From Typhlomys cinereus (lineage: Eukaryota; Chordata; Mammalia; Rodentia; Platacanthomyidae): 64,000 nt of DNA. The translations under genes were made by a program, and so were the position numbers. Of the stretch, positions 1-12,189 are shown piece by piece (the first letter of the stretch is position 1; the number at the start of each line of letters is the position of its first letter). The stretch spans positions 400,618 to 464,617 of the forward strand of contig JALPQD010000232.1 in assembly GCA_023101885.1 (NCBI GenBank), written 5' to 3'. Below the pieces are notes generated by a model. That model made no database searches, was not told the origin of the DNA, and saw nothing but the letters and a program-made list of their open reading frames with translations.

Positions 1-15
1 CATGTCTTTACCAAC

Positions 16-366
16 TGTCATGGTTTGAAATGTGTCCCCTACAGTTTCATGTGTTTGGCAAGGTCATGGCACCTTGAGAGGTGGAGCCTTGCTGGAGGAA
101 GACAGTCACAACGGGGTGGGCCTTGAGATGGATTAGTCCCACCCTCCCTCCAGGAGGAGCCTGCCTTTGTAGTAAGCAGTCTTGCAGCTTTCAGCCTCCA
201 AGATGTCTGCAGTGACTTAGCCTCCTCCAGCTTTGGCCAGCCAGCCATGTCGCCTCCGCTATGAGAGACTGTACCTTCTCTCTGGAACTGTGAGCTTAAT
301 AAATCTCCCTTTCTCCAGTAAGTTGCTTGATTTTGGGTGCTCTCTCACAGCAACAGTTAAGGGTAA
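16..366 (+). mobile_element. Solo LTR, ERVL/MaLR-like
   Basis: The element begins with a TG dinucleotide (TGTCATGGTTTGAAATGTG) and contains the phrase 'gaactgtgagcttaataaatctcc', which holds an AATAAA-type polyadenylation signal. It ends near 'ctctcacagcaacagtt'. This layout (TGT start, short GC-rich middle, 'actgtgag..aataaat', 'tcacagcaaca' end) is typical of mammalian MaLR/ERVL LTRs. No internal region or coding sequence follows, so it looks like a solo LTR. A closely similar copy lies at 22813-23127. The exact subfamily and the 3' border are uncertain. Confidence 0.6.
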
Positions 367-2200
367 CTGTTATACTTGCTGATGGAGTTTTGAGGCTTCA
401 GGTTGAAATCTTAGCCGCAACTTGAGCACTCTCCTAAATCTGTCCTGACACACATCGGTTAACCCCCGTGGATTTTTCCCTTCAACAGTTTAACCAAGGA
501 ATCAGTTGTTGTTTTTTTAATGTTAATTCTGTGCCCAAATACAAATATGGGCTGGATGAACTTAACGTATACCCATAATCACATATCTCCTATGGTGGCC
601 CAGCCAGTAGGGTAAACCTAGCCCAAGCAGACTGGTAATATTATCAAAGGAGTACGCAGCTCTCGACCAAAAAAGACCCATGTATAATGGAAGATGTGTA
701 ATGCAGAGAACGACACATGGTCATAAGACAGAGGAACAGCATCTATGGGCACTCATCCCTCATCAGGACATCCAAGCCACCTCCCATTCCTAAGGAAACT
801 TGGGGAAGAGAGGGCAGAAAGAAACAGCCAAAGGTTGAGGAGAGGTAGTGTCAGATCGTAGCTGCTGTTTGTTTCAGAGCTGTGGTGCCCAAGAATGCAA
901 CGGCGTCTGTCTCCACCAGGTCTAGCTAGTCTAACTATACTTTGCAATTGAGCAGAGAAGGTCCCATCAGAGCCGACACCACCCTGAGAGACTGTATAGC
1001 ACTGGCACTGGCACTAGGCCAAAAAGAGGGGAAGTCTCTTTATTCTATAAGCTACCACTGGTGGGCCCTGACAGGTACTCAAGTACTAACTAGTGCAGGT
1101 ATCCTAAGGTTACCCAGTTGCAAGTGTAAGGAAATGTATTGAGGGGAGAAAAATGAAGGGGAGTGGAGAAGAGGAAGGAAGGAAAGGAATATGGGATGGA
1201 GGTAGGTAACGGGTGATGAACACACGTAAATTCATGGTTAACACAATTTCAAAATAGAATTAATATATGTTTTAAAAGAAGCAAAACCCTAACTCAAGCA
1301 GAGTCCAGAGTTGCCCATAGACCTCTGAGCTCAGGCCCAGGTTCTGGAAAATTCTCTAATGAGTCTCAAAATCTCTCATCCCATTGGCTGGGAACAGAAA
1401 TAAAATCCTCTTTTTCTAGAGCTCCATCCATGAGTCGGCTAGGACCCTGCTCTGTCATCTGATCCTTCTTGGGGTACAAGGCCAGGAGACCCTAAATATA
1501 GATACCCTCTTTGCCTTTCTCCAGACCCTAATCATCCCCATTTACTGCCCCTGACTTCTCAGCAGCTTATCACTTCAGAGATGTTTTAAAACAAGTTAAT
1601 GTGAGACTAAATAAATGCAAGCTGACTTTGCAAATGCCCATTTTTGTATCTACCGCTTGTCTTTAAGGATCCTTCTCTTGCTTCCATCACAGTGGACTTT
1701 AAATCTTTTCATCTGTGGGGAAGGTAGAGGTGAAGATAGAGGTTCTGGCTTTTCTTTCCCGGCCAGCTCACTTACCTCTGGCTTTTCTCCTGCATTTGAT
1801 TGCTCTTCTTCATGGCTCCTTGCCAACAGACAGATGTAAATGATTGTCTGATTATGAAGGGGGGAAAACCCCCAAAACACACAAAAGCACGCCCGCCACC
1901 CACTATTAAGAGCTATCTGCACAAGGTAAAATCTGCAGTCCTGCGCAGAGGATAAGCTTGCAAACTCTACTGCACCAGAACTTGTGTTTTTCTCTAAATT
2001 GCATTGAAAAGAAATGCGGACCAATGCGGCAAACAGAAAACAGAAGTGGCATCTCCTATTTCACGCCATTCTTCCCAATCTAGAGGCAGTGACCTCATGT
2101 TTGGTCTTCTTGACCCTTCACCAACTAGTCCCGTCCACGTTAAGTCACACTAATGCCTCCTCGAAGTGAGGAGAGCAATCAAGAGAGGAGTCACGCAGGC
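367..2200. other. Unassigned unique sequence
   Basis: I see no gene or clear repeat here. A short purine-rich patch (about 1141-1205) is the only compositional feature. The open frames on both strands (up to 124 codons at 1650-2024) show no recognisable domain and overlap each other on opposite strands, as expected by chance. Confidence 0.5.
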
Positions 2201-2204
2201 CCCC

Positions 2205-2295
2205 TCCCCACTCTGCTTCGTGGTTGCGTGACCCAGGGCCAGTTTCTGCTCCCTGCCCAGTTACCTTGTCTGCAAACGAAGCCGGCTGAGCTGCA
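2205..2295 (-). repeat. MIR-like ancient SINE fragment
   Basis: The phrase 'tgcgtgacccagggccagtt' followed by 'ccttgtctgcaaacgaag' resembles the reverse-orientation MIR core ('gtgaccttgggcaagt..tcatctgtaaaatg'). It is strongly diverged and short, so the call is tentative. Confidence 0.35.
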
Positions 2296-2410
2296 GACAT
2301 TCCTTCCATTTTTCTTCTCCTTAAGCAAATATTTATGCACAGGAAACATCAAGGATGGAGCTGAAACCAGGACAAACAGGGCCCTTGGCCCCGTGGATTA
2401 GAAGGAGCAG

Positions 2411-3371
2411 TGGGAGAAAGAGAAAGGAAAAAGTGAGTAACACGACACGTCATCCATGTAACTCCCACAACTCGTGCATGTATCGTTGACAGTATCCATT
2501 AGGCAATGGATCGTCCTTCTCATTCGTTGGAGAGAGAAGTCTTTAATGAAAGTTCCATACTAAGGGGCTCTAGTATGGAACGTTAGGCTCCGGCTTTGGG
2601 GACCAATAGCAAGGAAGCCTTCAGGAACCTGCAGCACCTCTCTGTAGGCGCCTGTCATCTGACTCCCAAGGGCCAGGTGTCTCCAGCCTTCACCCCACTT
2701 TCTACTGTAGCTGGGGAATTTGGAGAAATGGCGACCAGTGTGACACAATAGCAGCTCTAGCTCCACCCTTCAGTGGAACTGTTATTTTTAGGTTTCTCCT
2801 CTCTTTTCACAAGCATCTTCATCCCTCCCTCTGTGACTCATGTTTGTGGAAAGCACCATGGACACGTGGCCCCTTGAACGTGGGGCTGGCTTGTTTTAAC
2901 AAATCCAGTGAACATTCCATCTCCACTTGCAACAGCTCGAGGACTCCAGTGTGGGAATGGTGTGGGCCTGCCAGGGTTCCCTCCCTGCCCCCCAGCCCAC
3001 GCCCATCATGCAGCACAGCAGCAATCCTCAGGGAAGCAGGGAGTCCTTGGGTCGCAGAAGCCAGGATCTTGTTTCTCCCTTTCTCTGCTCTGTGTTCGTA
3101 GCCTGCAGTTTGACTCAGCTCTCAGGCAGCGAAATGCTAGTTCCTCAGGCGCTGAGATCACATCCCGAAAGCTCACACCTTGCCTGACTGTTAGTCATGC
3201 GCATGGGACGTGGCATTCTCCACAGAATTCACAATGGCATTGAAGGATTTCTAGAAAAATGCGTGAATCATCTATTTCTATCACAGTTTTGATCCTCCCC
3301 CCTTTAGTCATAGATGGGAAAAACATCTTTCTTTAAAAAAAGTGTCTTTTAAACTCTCTATCTACCTACCT

Positions 3372-3375
<4 letters not shown>
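2411..3375. other. Unassigned unique sequence
   Basis: There is no recognisable gene. Small overlapping open frames occur on both strands at 2844-3243, with no domain or splice pattern that I can support. Confidence 0.45.
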
Positions 3376-3404
<29 letters not shown>

Positions 3405-3606
3405 TTGTGGAGGACCAAGGGTGACTTCAGGAATCACCCTGGATTGCTTCTACCTCCTTTTTGCTTCGCTCTGGGATTTCCCAGGCTCCACCCACCAGGG
3501 CCAGAAGTGCAGGCTGCCACCATTTCCACCTGGTGTTTTATGTAGGTTTCAAACTTAGGACCTTCAGCTTTCAAGACAGAATGATAACTCCTGAGCCATC
3601 TCTGCA
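3376..3606 (-). mobile_element. B2-superfamily SINE (minus strand)
   Basis: Read on the minus strand it starts 'ggctgcagagatggctcagg', a tRNA-like head with a Pol III A box. It continues through a body shared with the copies at 6062, 14496, 29412 and 34880 ('gcctgcacttctggccctgg', 'aagcaaaaaggaggtaga') and ends in a (CA)n run, seen as (TG)n on the plus strand at 3374-3402. It is diverged from the youngest copies, and the target-site duplication is not clear. Confidence 0.8.
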
Positions 3607-4430
3607 GCCGCACCCCCCCCCAAAAAAAAGCCTTTGGATGGGCATTCCAGAAGCTCTGACGTAAGAGCAGAAGCATTGTCACGTGGACCCTGGCCAGGGG
3701 TCTCCTCACCTGGCACTGGAAAGAACATGGAGGCCTAATGTGACGGCTCCCCTTCAGATCAAGCAGGTCACTTTTCCATCCTTTGGAAACACATCTTCCC
3801 TGTCTCTGGCTAACTTGTTTTGGTCTGAAGAGCTTTTCTTAGGGGAGACTATTTCAACCTTTTGTGATCCAGGTAGCTGCCCCCCCCCAGTATTCTATAT
3901 TTTTCCTTTGTATGCTTATCACAGCAGTCTTTCAGTGATTTATGAAATTACTTCTTTTCCAATGCAGTTTAAGCTTCATGATGGCCAAGTTTCAATCCGT
4001 CGCTGCTGCTTTCTCACTCAGGAAAAGACCTTGAAAATGCAAATATTTTTCTCAAAACCTGTGTCAAGCGGATGGGTAGTCTTACCATTCAAACTCATTC
4101 TGAAGGATTAGGGTTGGTAGAGTCCGAAACACTAGCATGGCATACCCACTGTTCTGCAAATATTTACATTGAGCTATAGGAGCAGAAAGAAAGCAATAAG
4201 CGATCCTCCTGGGAATCACAAGGGAGAAGACCCAACAGAAATGGTAACATTTGGGTCTTAGGATAGGCATAGGAGTTCAGGTGAAAAGAGAAAGGAATGT
4301 TGAGGGAAAGACTTGATACAAAACGACAACAAAAGACTTATGTGTATGAATAAAAGGCATATGGACTTATGTGCATGAATAATAGGCCTTTCAAGGAAAG
4401 CATGGTTAGTCGCGCTGGACTAAAACTAAT
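3607..4430. other. Unassigned sequence
   Basis: Apart from a C9/A8 homopolymer pair at about 3611-3628, nothing is recognised. A 142-codon frame (3683-4111) has no identifiable domain and no splice context, and I treat it as chance. Confidence 0.4.
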
Positions 4431-4446
4431 CTGAAGGAACTAATCT

Positions 4447-4878
4447 TCTTTTTTTAAACAACAGAATCTTTGAGGATGGAAGGATGTATTTAATTGAAAA
4501 TAATACAATTAATCAGTATTTTCATTTGCTGAAACAGGACTTAATCTGTAGTCCAAGGTTATATGGAATGACTGGGATGCCCAGACCATCCTATGGCCAT
4601 TCTTATGCCTCAGCTTTCTGGGTATTTGGATTATAGCCATCAGCCAATGCACTTGGAATAAATAAAATATTGGCTATAAATCCCATTGTTGCAATTCTAT
4701 TTTTCTAGTAAAAATTTAATAAATAAAATATCCACAAACATTTAAAAACACAACAATCAAACCTTAGTGACTACTCATTTTTTTAAAATTCATTTATTTT
4801 TCTGCTCATACAAACGTAATAGGTCCCCTGTCCCCTCCCTCCCTCTATCCTTCCCTGGACCTCTCTGCTCCCTCCCTC
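4447..4878 (-). mobile_element. 5'-truncated L1 with probable 3' transduction
   Basis: Perfect 16-bp target-site duplications (ctgaaggaactaatct) lie at 4431-4446 and 4879-4894. Between them, on the minus strand, comes an L1 3' end (4878 down to about 4780: G-rich segment, then 'gtatgagcagaaaaataaat' with an AATAAA signal). About 320 bp of non-L1 sequence follow, including a B1-like fragment near 4555-4650, then an ATTAAA signal (plus-strand complement at 4489-4494) and an A-tract (T-run at 4448-4454). This order is what is expected when L1 transcription reads through its own weak poly-A site and the flank is copied along. An older L1 already joined to this flank cannot be excluded. Confidence 0.65.
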
Positions 4879-5130
4879 CTGAAGGAACTAATCTAAGCAA
4901 ATCTGAGGACTTGTATTTTCTTCTGCCATCTTAAGCCAGCAATAGAACTTCGACCATGAGAATGAAATCCTCAGTGTGCATTTTTAGCAAGCTCTCTGTA
5001 GTGGAAGAGCGTGAAGATGAGGGGCAGGTGTGGGAACCGTCCAGAAGGCCATCGCAATAGTCCAAGCTCTTGGGAGATAACCAGACCCCAGCTTAATCTG
5101 TCTGGTGGGTGGAATGACAAGTGGGGGGGA

Positions 5131-5137
5131 GGGAGAA

Positions 5138-5192
<55 letters not shown>
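5131..5192. repeat. (GA)n microsatellite
   Basis: An almost pure GA dinucleotide run of about 60 bp, directly readable. The Arg/Glu and Ser/Leu open frames across it are artefacts. Confidence 0.95.
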
Positions 5193-5193
<1 letters not shown>

Positions 5194-5309
5194 GCTCAAC
5201 CAGGAAAGGCTGGTGTGGTTAGTTCAGCAGAGAGAAATCATAGATAGAGGAATCTGCCGAATGCTCCAAAGACTTCACAGGACCCTGTGGAACTTCAATG
5301 ACATTAGCT

Positions 5310-5760
5310 GTGTGTCATAGTTAGATACATGGTTAGATGACTGTGGAGGGCTTGAGCTCTGGGCTCATTTGTAAAGAATCCATAGTTGAGTTAAGCCCAG
5401 AGCAAACCTGAAGGAGATGGTCTAGTTGATGGGGAAGGCCCAGCCTATGGTGGGTGGGACTAGTCCCCATGCAGGTGAGTAAGACGAAGGGATCTGTTAA
5501 GAAAGTTGCGTCCTTCTGTGTACTTGGTCAAACATGCTGGCCTGGCAAGTAAGGATTGTCCTTCTTGCTATTACATAGATATGATGTGGCCAGTTGCCTT
5601 AGCCCTTGGTGTTGGTGTGAACCCTCTGGCTAAGCTGGTTAAGAAACTAAAACCTGACTATGATAAGAAAGAATAAAACCTGTTGTTCCCTTAAACTGCT
5701 TTGTCATGATTTTATCAGTAACATGCAGGTGACCTGCAACATGGTGACAAGAATATCTGA
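5310..5760 (+). mobile_element. LTR, ERVL/MaLR-like (family with 'gagctctgggc')
   Basis: It shares an ordered set of phrases with the copies at 11735, 23955, 51555 and 60210: 'gcttgagctctgggctca', 'ggagatggtctag', 'gatgtggccagttgcctta', 'gcccttggtgttggtgtgaa', an AATAAA signal near 5672 and 'atcagtaacatgcaggtgac' close to the 3' end. The sequence just downstream (about 5742) weakly resembles the primer-binding region that follows the 23955 copy. The 5' border is approximate. Confidence 0.65.
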
Positions 5761-6061
5761 GGCAGGACGGAAGGCTGGCAATAAGATTAAGGAAGACGGC
5801 TCTTTGAGTTCCGGACAAACTTGCTTTGGTGAGTGTCCTCGCCCTAGTGGACATGTCAAAGGACATGTGACTTACCTTAATCCAAGAATCCAGGCACTTT
5901 GTAGTTTTTCAATATATATTTTTTTTACTTAAGAGAGAGAAAGAGTGTGGGGGGTGATATGCATTATGCATGTGTGTGAAGGTTAAAGCATCAAATTGAC
6001 CTTACTCATTGATCATGCAATACACATTTGGGTATTCTTTGAGTGTGTGTATGTGTGTGTG
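5761..6061. other. Unassigned sequence with short GA and TG runs
   Basis: No gene is recognised. It may include degraded internal sequence of the preceding LTR element. A TG-rich run begins near 6041. Confidence 0.4.
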
Positions 6062-6300
6062 TATGTATCAGAGGGCACTGTGTGTCCCTGTGGAGGACCA
6101 AGGATGACTTTAGGAATCATCCTGGCTTGCCTCTACCTCCTTTTTGCTTCACTCAGGGATTTCCCAGGCTCTGCTCACCAGGGCCAGAAGTGCAGGCCAC
6201 CGCTGTTTCTACTTGATATTTTTACCTGGAACCTGAGATCCAAACTCAGAACCTTCTGCTTAGGAGACAGTGTCTGAACGCCTGAGCCATCTCTCCAGCC
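6062..6300 (-). mobile_element. B2-superfamily SINE (minus strand)
   Basis: On the minus strand the head reads 'ggctggagagatggctcagg', and the body follows the same order as the copy at 3376. It ends near the TG-rich plus-strand sequence at 6042-6062. A moderately diverged older copy. Confidence 0.8.
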
Positions 6301-9300
6301 TACAGTTGGGTGTTTTTAAGATCTTCTGTTTGCCTAAACATTCTGAAGTTTCTTTGTGACACGTCTTGATGAAAATGTCTTTTCATTTATCCTTATCATT
6401 CTTCCATCAATCCACCATCCCATTCCTTTCTCATTGTCTAGAAGACATATATTTTGGAAGAGAAGAAACATTTTTACAACTGCTTTCCAGTATACTCGTG
6501 TCTGGGCCTCTCTATATTGCAGTTCATCTCTTAGCTCATACCGTCCTTGGTATTTGCTCCCACAGTGCTCAATATACATCTGCTGCCATATACATCGGTT
6601 CCTTAGTTTGTTATTGTAGTTCTTTTTTTTCTGTTTCTTTTTTCGTACGGACACTCACTGCATAGACCAGTGGCTTTGCATTTGTAGCAAACCTCCCATG
6701 TCTCTTCCTGAGTGTTGGGATTTCCGGCATAAGCCGCTCTTCCTGGCCTGCATTTGCCATTTCTAGGCCTGTTGCTGTTTCTCAAACCCACCATTGTCAT
6801 GGTTTTATTGTTTCCTAAATCCCTGAAATAAATTTTGCATGGCTCTACATTCTGCGTCACGTGGAAGTTACACCACGTTTTGCTGTCTTCTAGTTTTGCT
6901 GATTCTCTTCGATGGTGCCTTGTTCTCTGGTATTTGGCAGTCTACAACTACATTGTTTCTTGCAAACCCATGTGCACAACATTCTAAGGTGAAAATATCT
7001 GCTTCTAGAGGCGATTAGAGTTTGTCTCAGAGGCTTGGGGGCACTACAGGTGGCACAGTATAAGTAAAATTCACTTGACTTGGGGGTTGTAAATATGTGT
7101 AAATGCTAGTAGGTAATGTCTCAGTGTTAGCCTATCAAAGGCATATTTCTGTTATTCCTTCCATGTTTTGCTTAATGTTGTGATAACTCTCCCCATGGTC
7201 TTATCCCGCCAGAGAGGTACTTAGGAGTTACAGATTGCTGGGGCGAGGGTCTCTTTTACCACCTTGAAGGAGTCCTGACCTTTGAGTTCTGTCTTCATCT
7301 CCAATCTATTGCAAGTGTAGCCAGCTTAACTCAACCTAATGATAAATGTGTCCAGGGCAAAAGCCAATCATTCAGCGACTTCAGTTTAAGAATTGTATTT
7401 AGAGACTACTAGAAAATGATTATTCTCAAAAATAAATTACAGAAGAAATTTTAAAAGTGTAAGCTAGACTACATTTTCAAAGGGAAAAAAGAAACAAGAC
7501 ACACATATAATTCAAATGAAACCCTTTCCACAAAGAGAAAAAGTAGATTTCATTTTGTTTTTTCATCATCAACTGGCTAATTATTTCATTCTTAACTCAG
7601 ATCTATAGGCCTATAACAAAAGTTCAATAAGCTTTTTAGCAAAAAAAAAACACATAAAAATTCACAAATTAGTTTTTGATGTCATTTCAGGATAGTTGGC
7701 AAAGTCTGTGTTCAAGCCCTAATTTCAGCATGTATAATATAATTTTAGCCATTACATTATTTTATGACTATTTAAATTAAAATGTACACTAGAACTAAAG
7801 TCTTATGCTTGAAACTTGAACTATTCTGCTTCTATAATGCTCAAACCATCTTCTACTTTTTGACTAAATAGTGATTTGGCTGTAAAATCTTTGGCCATAC
7901 ACTGATAACAGTATTAATCTCTTCTGCCACCTATGAAAAGGTGAAACCTAAGATCTGCCTTTTTGGAAAGTGACCTATATCATGTCCCCAAAGAGGCTAT
8001 ATCTCAGGGTTAATTTTCCCTCAAGGTTAATAGTTTCTTTCCATCTGAATGTCCAGTCTTTCTCATATGCAAAATTTAAAAGATTTGTTTACATATCATA
8101 ATTTATTAAATTATTCTCCTTCCTTGTTAAGTCCATAATGGTATATTGAGTCGCAAAGGACATCTGATTTATGGCATTTTTTTCTAACAAATACCCTTCA
8201 GTTCTATAATAATTTATTTTTCTCCTTTTTATTCCTGTTTTTCATGTGTAGGTGCTGCACTTATACCTTTTTGAACTGCTATTTTTAAGGGAGGTAGGAT
8301 CATTCCTAATCACCTATCTATAATATATGTGGAGAGGCGTGGCCAGAGCTGTATTCTAGAATGTAGGGATTCTTAGGTCACATGGGCGAGGGGTGGCTTT
8401 GTTTTCTTTTCCTGTGGCGGCTGCCAACTGCAGAGTTGCATGCTAGTGAATGCCTTTCCCCGCCTCGCCCACACACTCTGTAGTGACCTTTTTAACTAGT
8501 CCTGAGCGCATGGTTTGGCTCTGCACTGTCTCCTGAGGGTCCTTGGCTATGAAAGGCTTGGTCCCAAGCTTGAAGCTGATTAGAGATGGTGGAAGCTTTG
8601 AGAGGCAGAGCCCATTAAAAACTTTCAGAGTGTTGGGCTATGCCTTTGAAAGGGTTTGTGGCATGCAGAAAGACACGAAGGGCTGGAGAGACAGGGATGG
8701 ATTGGTGAAAGGAGGGGAGGGAGGAAGAGGAAGGAAGGGGAAAGAGGAGAGGGGAGGGAAAATAGGATGGGGGAGGAGGCAGGGACCGAAACTCATTTTT
8801 GTCTGTAAATAAACAAATTGGTTTGTGGGATTTCCATCTCTTCCTCTGTTTCTGGCATATGGCCACAAATTGAACAGTTTTGTGTAGTGCACTCTCCCAA
8901 ACACTGTGCCTCAGAACAGGGGGTTCCTGGAATCTGTATCTCCCCCCACCCCCCGCAAGCCTGAAGTCTTCTGCGGTCCCAAGCAGCTTCTTGACATACT
9001 GAAACTTCAGTCCCCATGGCCTGCTTGGCACCTCTTCACGATCCCTCGGGCCTCACCGTCCCAGGATGGGAAATTCTGCTTTAGGAGGATGTGGTGAATA
9101 TTAAGGAACAAGTGATTATAAATCTGCAGATGAACGTATGGTCCTTAAGAAGTATTAAGTAAATAAAAAGGGGCGGTGTTTAATGACCCTGTCATTTCTA
9201 GCACTTGGACATGAAGCCATTCTGTCTGCCTAGGACAAAATTTGCATAGACATACAAATTTATGGCATGTCTCAGGCCGGGGGACATTTTCTCCATCTTC

Positions 9301-9784
9301 CTGCCATCTGCTGGGGCAAGGGGGGGGGTGGTTTGGTTTGTTTGGTTTTGCTTTGAATCTCGTTTCTCTGAGGCCTTGACAGCTCATTAAGAATCTCAGC
9401 TCTGAACAGTCAGTCACCATCTTGGATGGTAATTTGACACAACTCTTCTCCTGCTGTTTCCCCCCTGTAGCAACATACCCTGCCCCTAAATTGGCATTCT
9501 ATGTCTCCGAAATCCAATGAGCCATATTAACTGGGGACCCGTGATCTGAAGAAATGATTTCCACAAGTGTTCCAGGAAACTTTAACCTTAATAACTTCAG
9601 CATAATTAATAGCTCTAAATTAATCTAGAGAGTCTTTCCTTAGAATTGCCAAAGGGAACACAATTTAGCCACGCTGACAACCCGCACTCAGACTTCACGA
9701 CATACTTTCATGAAAGTTCCCAGAATAGGAACCTGGGGTGGGGGTGGGTAGACAGAATTAAGAACGAAACACTGGGGGACAGTG
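6301..9784. other. Long AT-rich stretch without a recognised gene
   Basis: About 3.5 kb. The part from 7000 to 8300 is AT-rich and has no open frame of note. 8700-8790 is purine-rich (gga/gaa). 8300-8540 is comparatively GC-rich. The ORFs at 8543-9420 overlap on opposite strands and read through the purine patch, so none is supported. Weak resemblance to degraded L1 in the 8100-8250 region was not strong enough to call. Confidence 0.4.
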
Positions 9785-9965
9785 ACACGGCTCCACAGGT
9801 AAGGATGTTTGCCACAAACCTGAGGACCTGAGTTTAAACCACATAAAGGTGGATGGAGAGAACAGACCCACAAAGCTGTCCTCTAACCTTCACGCACATG
9901 CTGTGTACACATCACCCCCACTCACTCATCACACACGCACGAATCAATCAATTCATTAATTTAAA
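9785..9965 (+). mobile_element. B3 SINE
   Basis: It contains 'gaggacctgagtttaaacca', then 'ggtggatggagagaacagac', 'gctgtcctctaaccttcacg' and a CA/AATC-rich tail. This follows the rodent B3 consensus (tRNA-like head, 'ggaaggagagaaccgactcc', 'gttgtcctctgacctccac'). It is one of the better lineage markers in the window. Confidence 0.8.
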
Positions 9966-9989
9966 GGCTAAAAGGTATGTGATGATGTA

Positions 9990-10190
9990 CTGGAGACATG
10001 GCTCAATAGATAGCGTGCTTACCTAATGTGCATGAGGCCCTGGTTCCATCCCCAGCATCACATAAACCAGGAGTGAGGAGTGGAGGTGCGTACCTGTAAT
10101 GCCAGCACTCCAGCACTCAGGAAGGTCAGGAGGTCAAGGTCATATGGCTGCATGTAGGGTTCAGTGCCAGCCTGGGCTAGAGGGTATATC
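9990..10190 (+). mobile_element. B4-type composite SINE (ID-like + B1-like)
   Basis: An ID-like half ('ggagacatggctcaatagat..gcttaccta..atgaggccctggttcca..ccagcatcac') is followed by a B1-like half ('gtacctgtaatgccagcact..caggaaggtcaggaggtcaa..cagtgccagcctgggctaga'). This order is typical of B4/B1-ID composites. Its 3' end runs straight into the purine tract at 10191, which probably grew from the SINE tail. Confidence 0.75.
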
Positions 10191-10440
10191 GAGAGAGAGA
10201 GAGAGAGGGGGGGGGGAGGGAGAGAGAGACAGAGACAGAGACAGAGACAGAGAGAGATACAAAGAGAGACAGAGACAGAGAGAGAGAAAGGAAAAGAGGG
10301 AGGGAGAGAAGGAGGAGGGAGGGAGGGGAGGAGGGGAAGAGAGAGGGAAGGAAGGAAGGAAGGAAGGAAGGAAGGAAGGAAGGAAGGAAGGAAGGGAAGG
10401 AAGGAAGGAAAGGAGGGAGGGAGGGAGGACAGAAGAGAAG
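10191..10440. repeat. Compound purine microsatellite (GA, GACA, GGAA)
   Basis: Consecutive blocks of (GA)n, G-runs, (GACA)n, (GGGA)n and (GGAA)n, seen directly. The long Arg/Glu- and Ser/Leu-rich frames of 135-175 codons on both strands exist only because pure purine or pyrimidine DNA cannot form stop codons. Confidence 0.95.
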
Positions 10441-11734
10441 GTCTCTGATGGTCTGCAGACTACTGATGCTTCCAGACGTAAGTTTCTTTCTCTGCGCCCG
10501 GTGGAGGTGCTTCTTCTATTCCCTCCTGCACTACTGAGCACCGTCCTCATCTCTGGAATATCATTCAAGGCAACTGTCCTTCTTCCTGAGGGCTTTGGCG
10601 GGAGGGGGAGTGGGGGGAGAGCGTAATTAGACCAGCATCTTTCAGTCCTCCTGGCTGGTTCAGCTCCTATAGACTTCCTCCATCAGGTCCCATTTGCCAG
10701 CTGGGATATATCCCCCAAACCCCAAATAAAAAAAAATACTGGGGGTTTGGGGTTCTGAAATACCTCACCAGACTCTATTACATCTTTCATAAACTAAGTC
10801 AGTACCAAGATGTTTTAAAGTAATCAAGTCTTCATTCTGCACCCTTTAAATGTTTGTCGACAGTTATCACAGCGCTCACACAAGCAACGTGATAACCTAG
10901 TTTTGCCCGGTCTCAGGGATAATATTAATGCTGCTTCCAAAGATCTCTGGCAACACTGAACAGACTCACTCTCAGAGATGGAAAGTAAATTCTTCTCTGC
11001 CCTGCATGCCAAGAACTTTTGCCTGTTCCTTACATAAATTCATAATGCCGTGTAAGACACCAATCATTGCCCATCATGGAGCTACATTTATTAACTGAGC
11101 TTGTGTCCCTGTAAGATAAGTTCTCTTCCTTTTGATACTAAGCTTGCCTCTATTTGTTTTTGCTCTTATCTTCTGGTGAAATGCATGAATGTATGCTTTG
11201 TAGCAAATTTTACTGCAGTAAACTTTGAGCAGACTCCACATTAAATTCTTCAAGGAGCGTGTCTGTAAATGTCTCTTCTCTGTCTCTGAGTCTCTATCTC
11301 TCTTTGTCTCTGTCTCTCTGTCTCTATGTGTGTGTGAGAGAGAGTGTGTGTGTATAAGAACAGTAAGCAAGAGAGGAATGAACGAGTGAATGAGCAAGAG
11401 AATAAATAAGCAATTAAACAGGCAAGTAAGAATACCAACGAATAGGAGTAGGTATAATTTTGAAAGAAGAAAGAAAAGCTACATTTCAGTGTTTACCATT
11501 GATGTTGTATATGGCTGAAATCATTAGTCTTACAAAAAAAGATTGATGATTAAGAATATAAGCTATGGCTGCTAGGATAGATGAAACTGGATCTGAATGC
11601 TGGCTCTGCCATTTGCTGGCTTCCTCGGCTACTAGGAGCTCTTAACCATTGTATGAAGTAGGTTGCAACAGCCGACGTCTGTACCTGACACCACAAAGTA
11701 TTTGGCAGAGTGGTTATACTTAGGCAATATCTGG
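10441..11734. other. Mostly unassigned sequence; TCTC/TGTG microsatellite at 11274-11352
   Basis: No gene is recognised. The fragment 11585-11640 ('actggatctgaatgctggct..gccatttgctggctt') resembles a reverse-orientation MIR. The stretch 10800-10960 is low in repeats and has a balanced composition, and could be conserved non-coding DNA. That cannot be shown from one sequence. Confidence 0.4.
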
Positions 11735-12185
11735 TAAGTATTACAGTGATGTCACAGTGTGCCTGCATATTGCTGATAAATTCATTACCTTAGGAGGACA
11801 GGGTGTATTTTTTTTTTTTTTTGGCTTATGATTGCCAGGTTACTATCCTGTAACCTTGTCAAGAGAGCGCATATCAACACTAGAGACCAAGGTAACCAGC
11901 CATGCTATATCCACAGGACTGCTGAGAGGGGCATACCTCAATTGCCAGATAGTATGTCTGTCCAACAAATGCCAACACTCCCCTTCATCTTATTCACCTC
12001 CTCAGGGAAAAGTCCCACCCACTGAGTCAGGCTTCCCCTGTCAATCAGACAATCTCCTGCAGGCTTGCTCAGGACTTCAGTCCACGACTAATTCTTCACA
12101 ACTGTGCCCAGAGCTCGAGCCTGTCAGTCGTCAGGTAGACACCTGTATCTATCCCGAGTTCTCTGGATCTACCCTTTCACACGTC
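11735..12185 (-). mobile_element. LTR, ERVL/MaLR-like (same family as 5310)
   Basis: On the minus strand the ordered phrases are 'gatacaggtgtctacctgac', 'cgagctctgggcacagttgt', 'gcctgcaggagattgtctga', 'ggtgggacttttccctgagg', 'gtggatatagcatggctggt', 'ctctagtgttgatatg', an A-run (T-run at about 11809-11822) and 'atcagcaatatgcaggcaca'. They match the copies at 5310, 23955, 51555 and 60210 in order. Confidence 0.7.
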
Positions 12186-12189
12186 ACAG

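Noticed and set aside
3373..3558. Open frames beginning with CVCVCV runs, also at 18932, 29304 and 56353
   Set aside because: These are translations of (TG)n microsatellites and SINE bodies.
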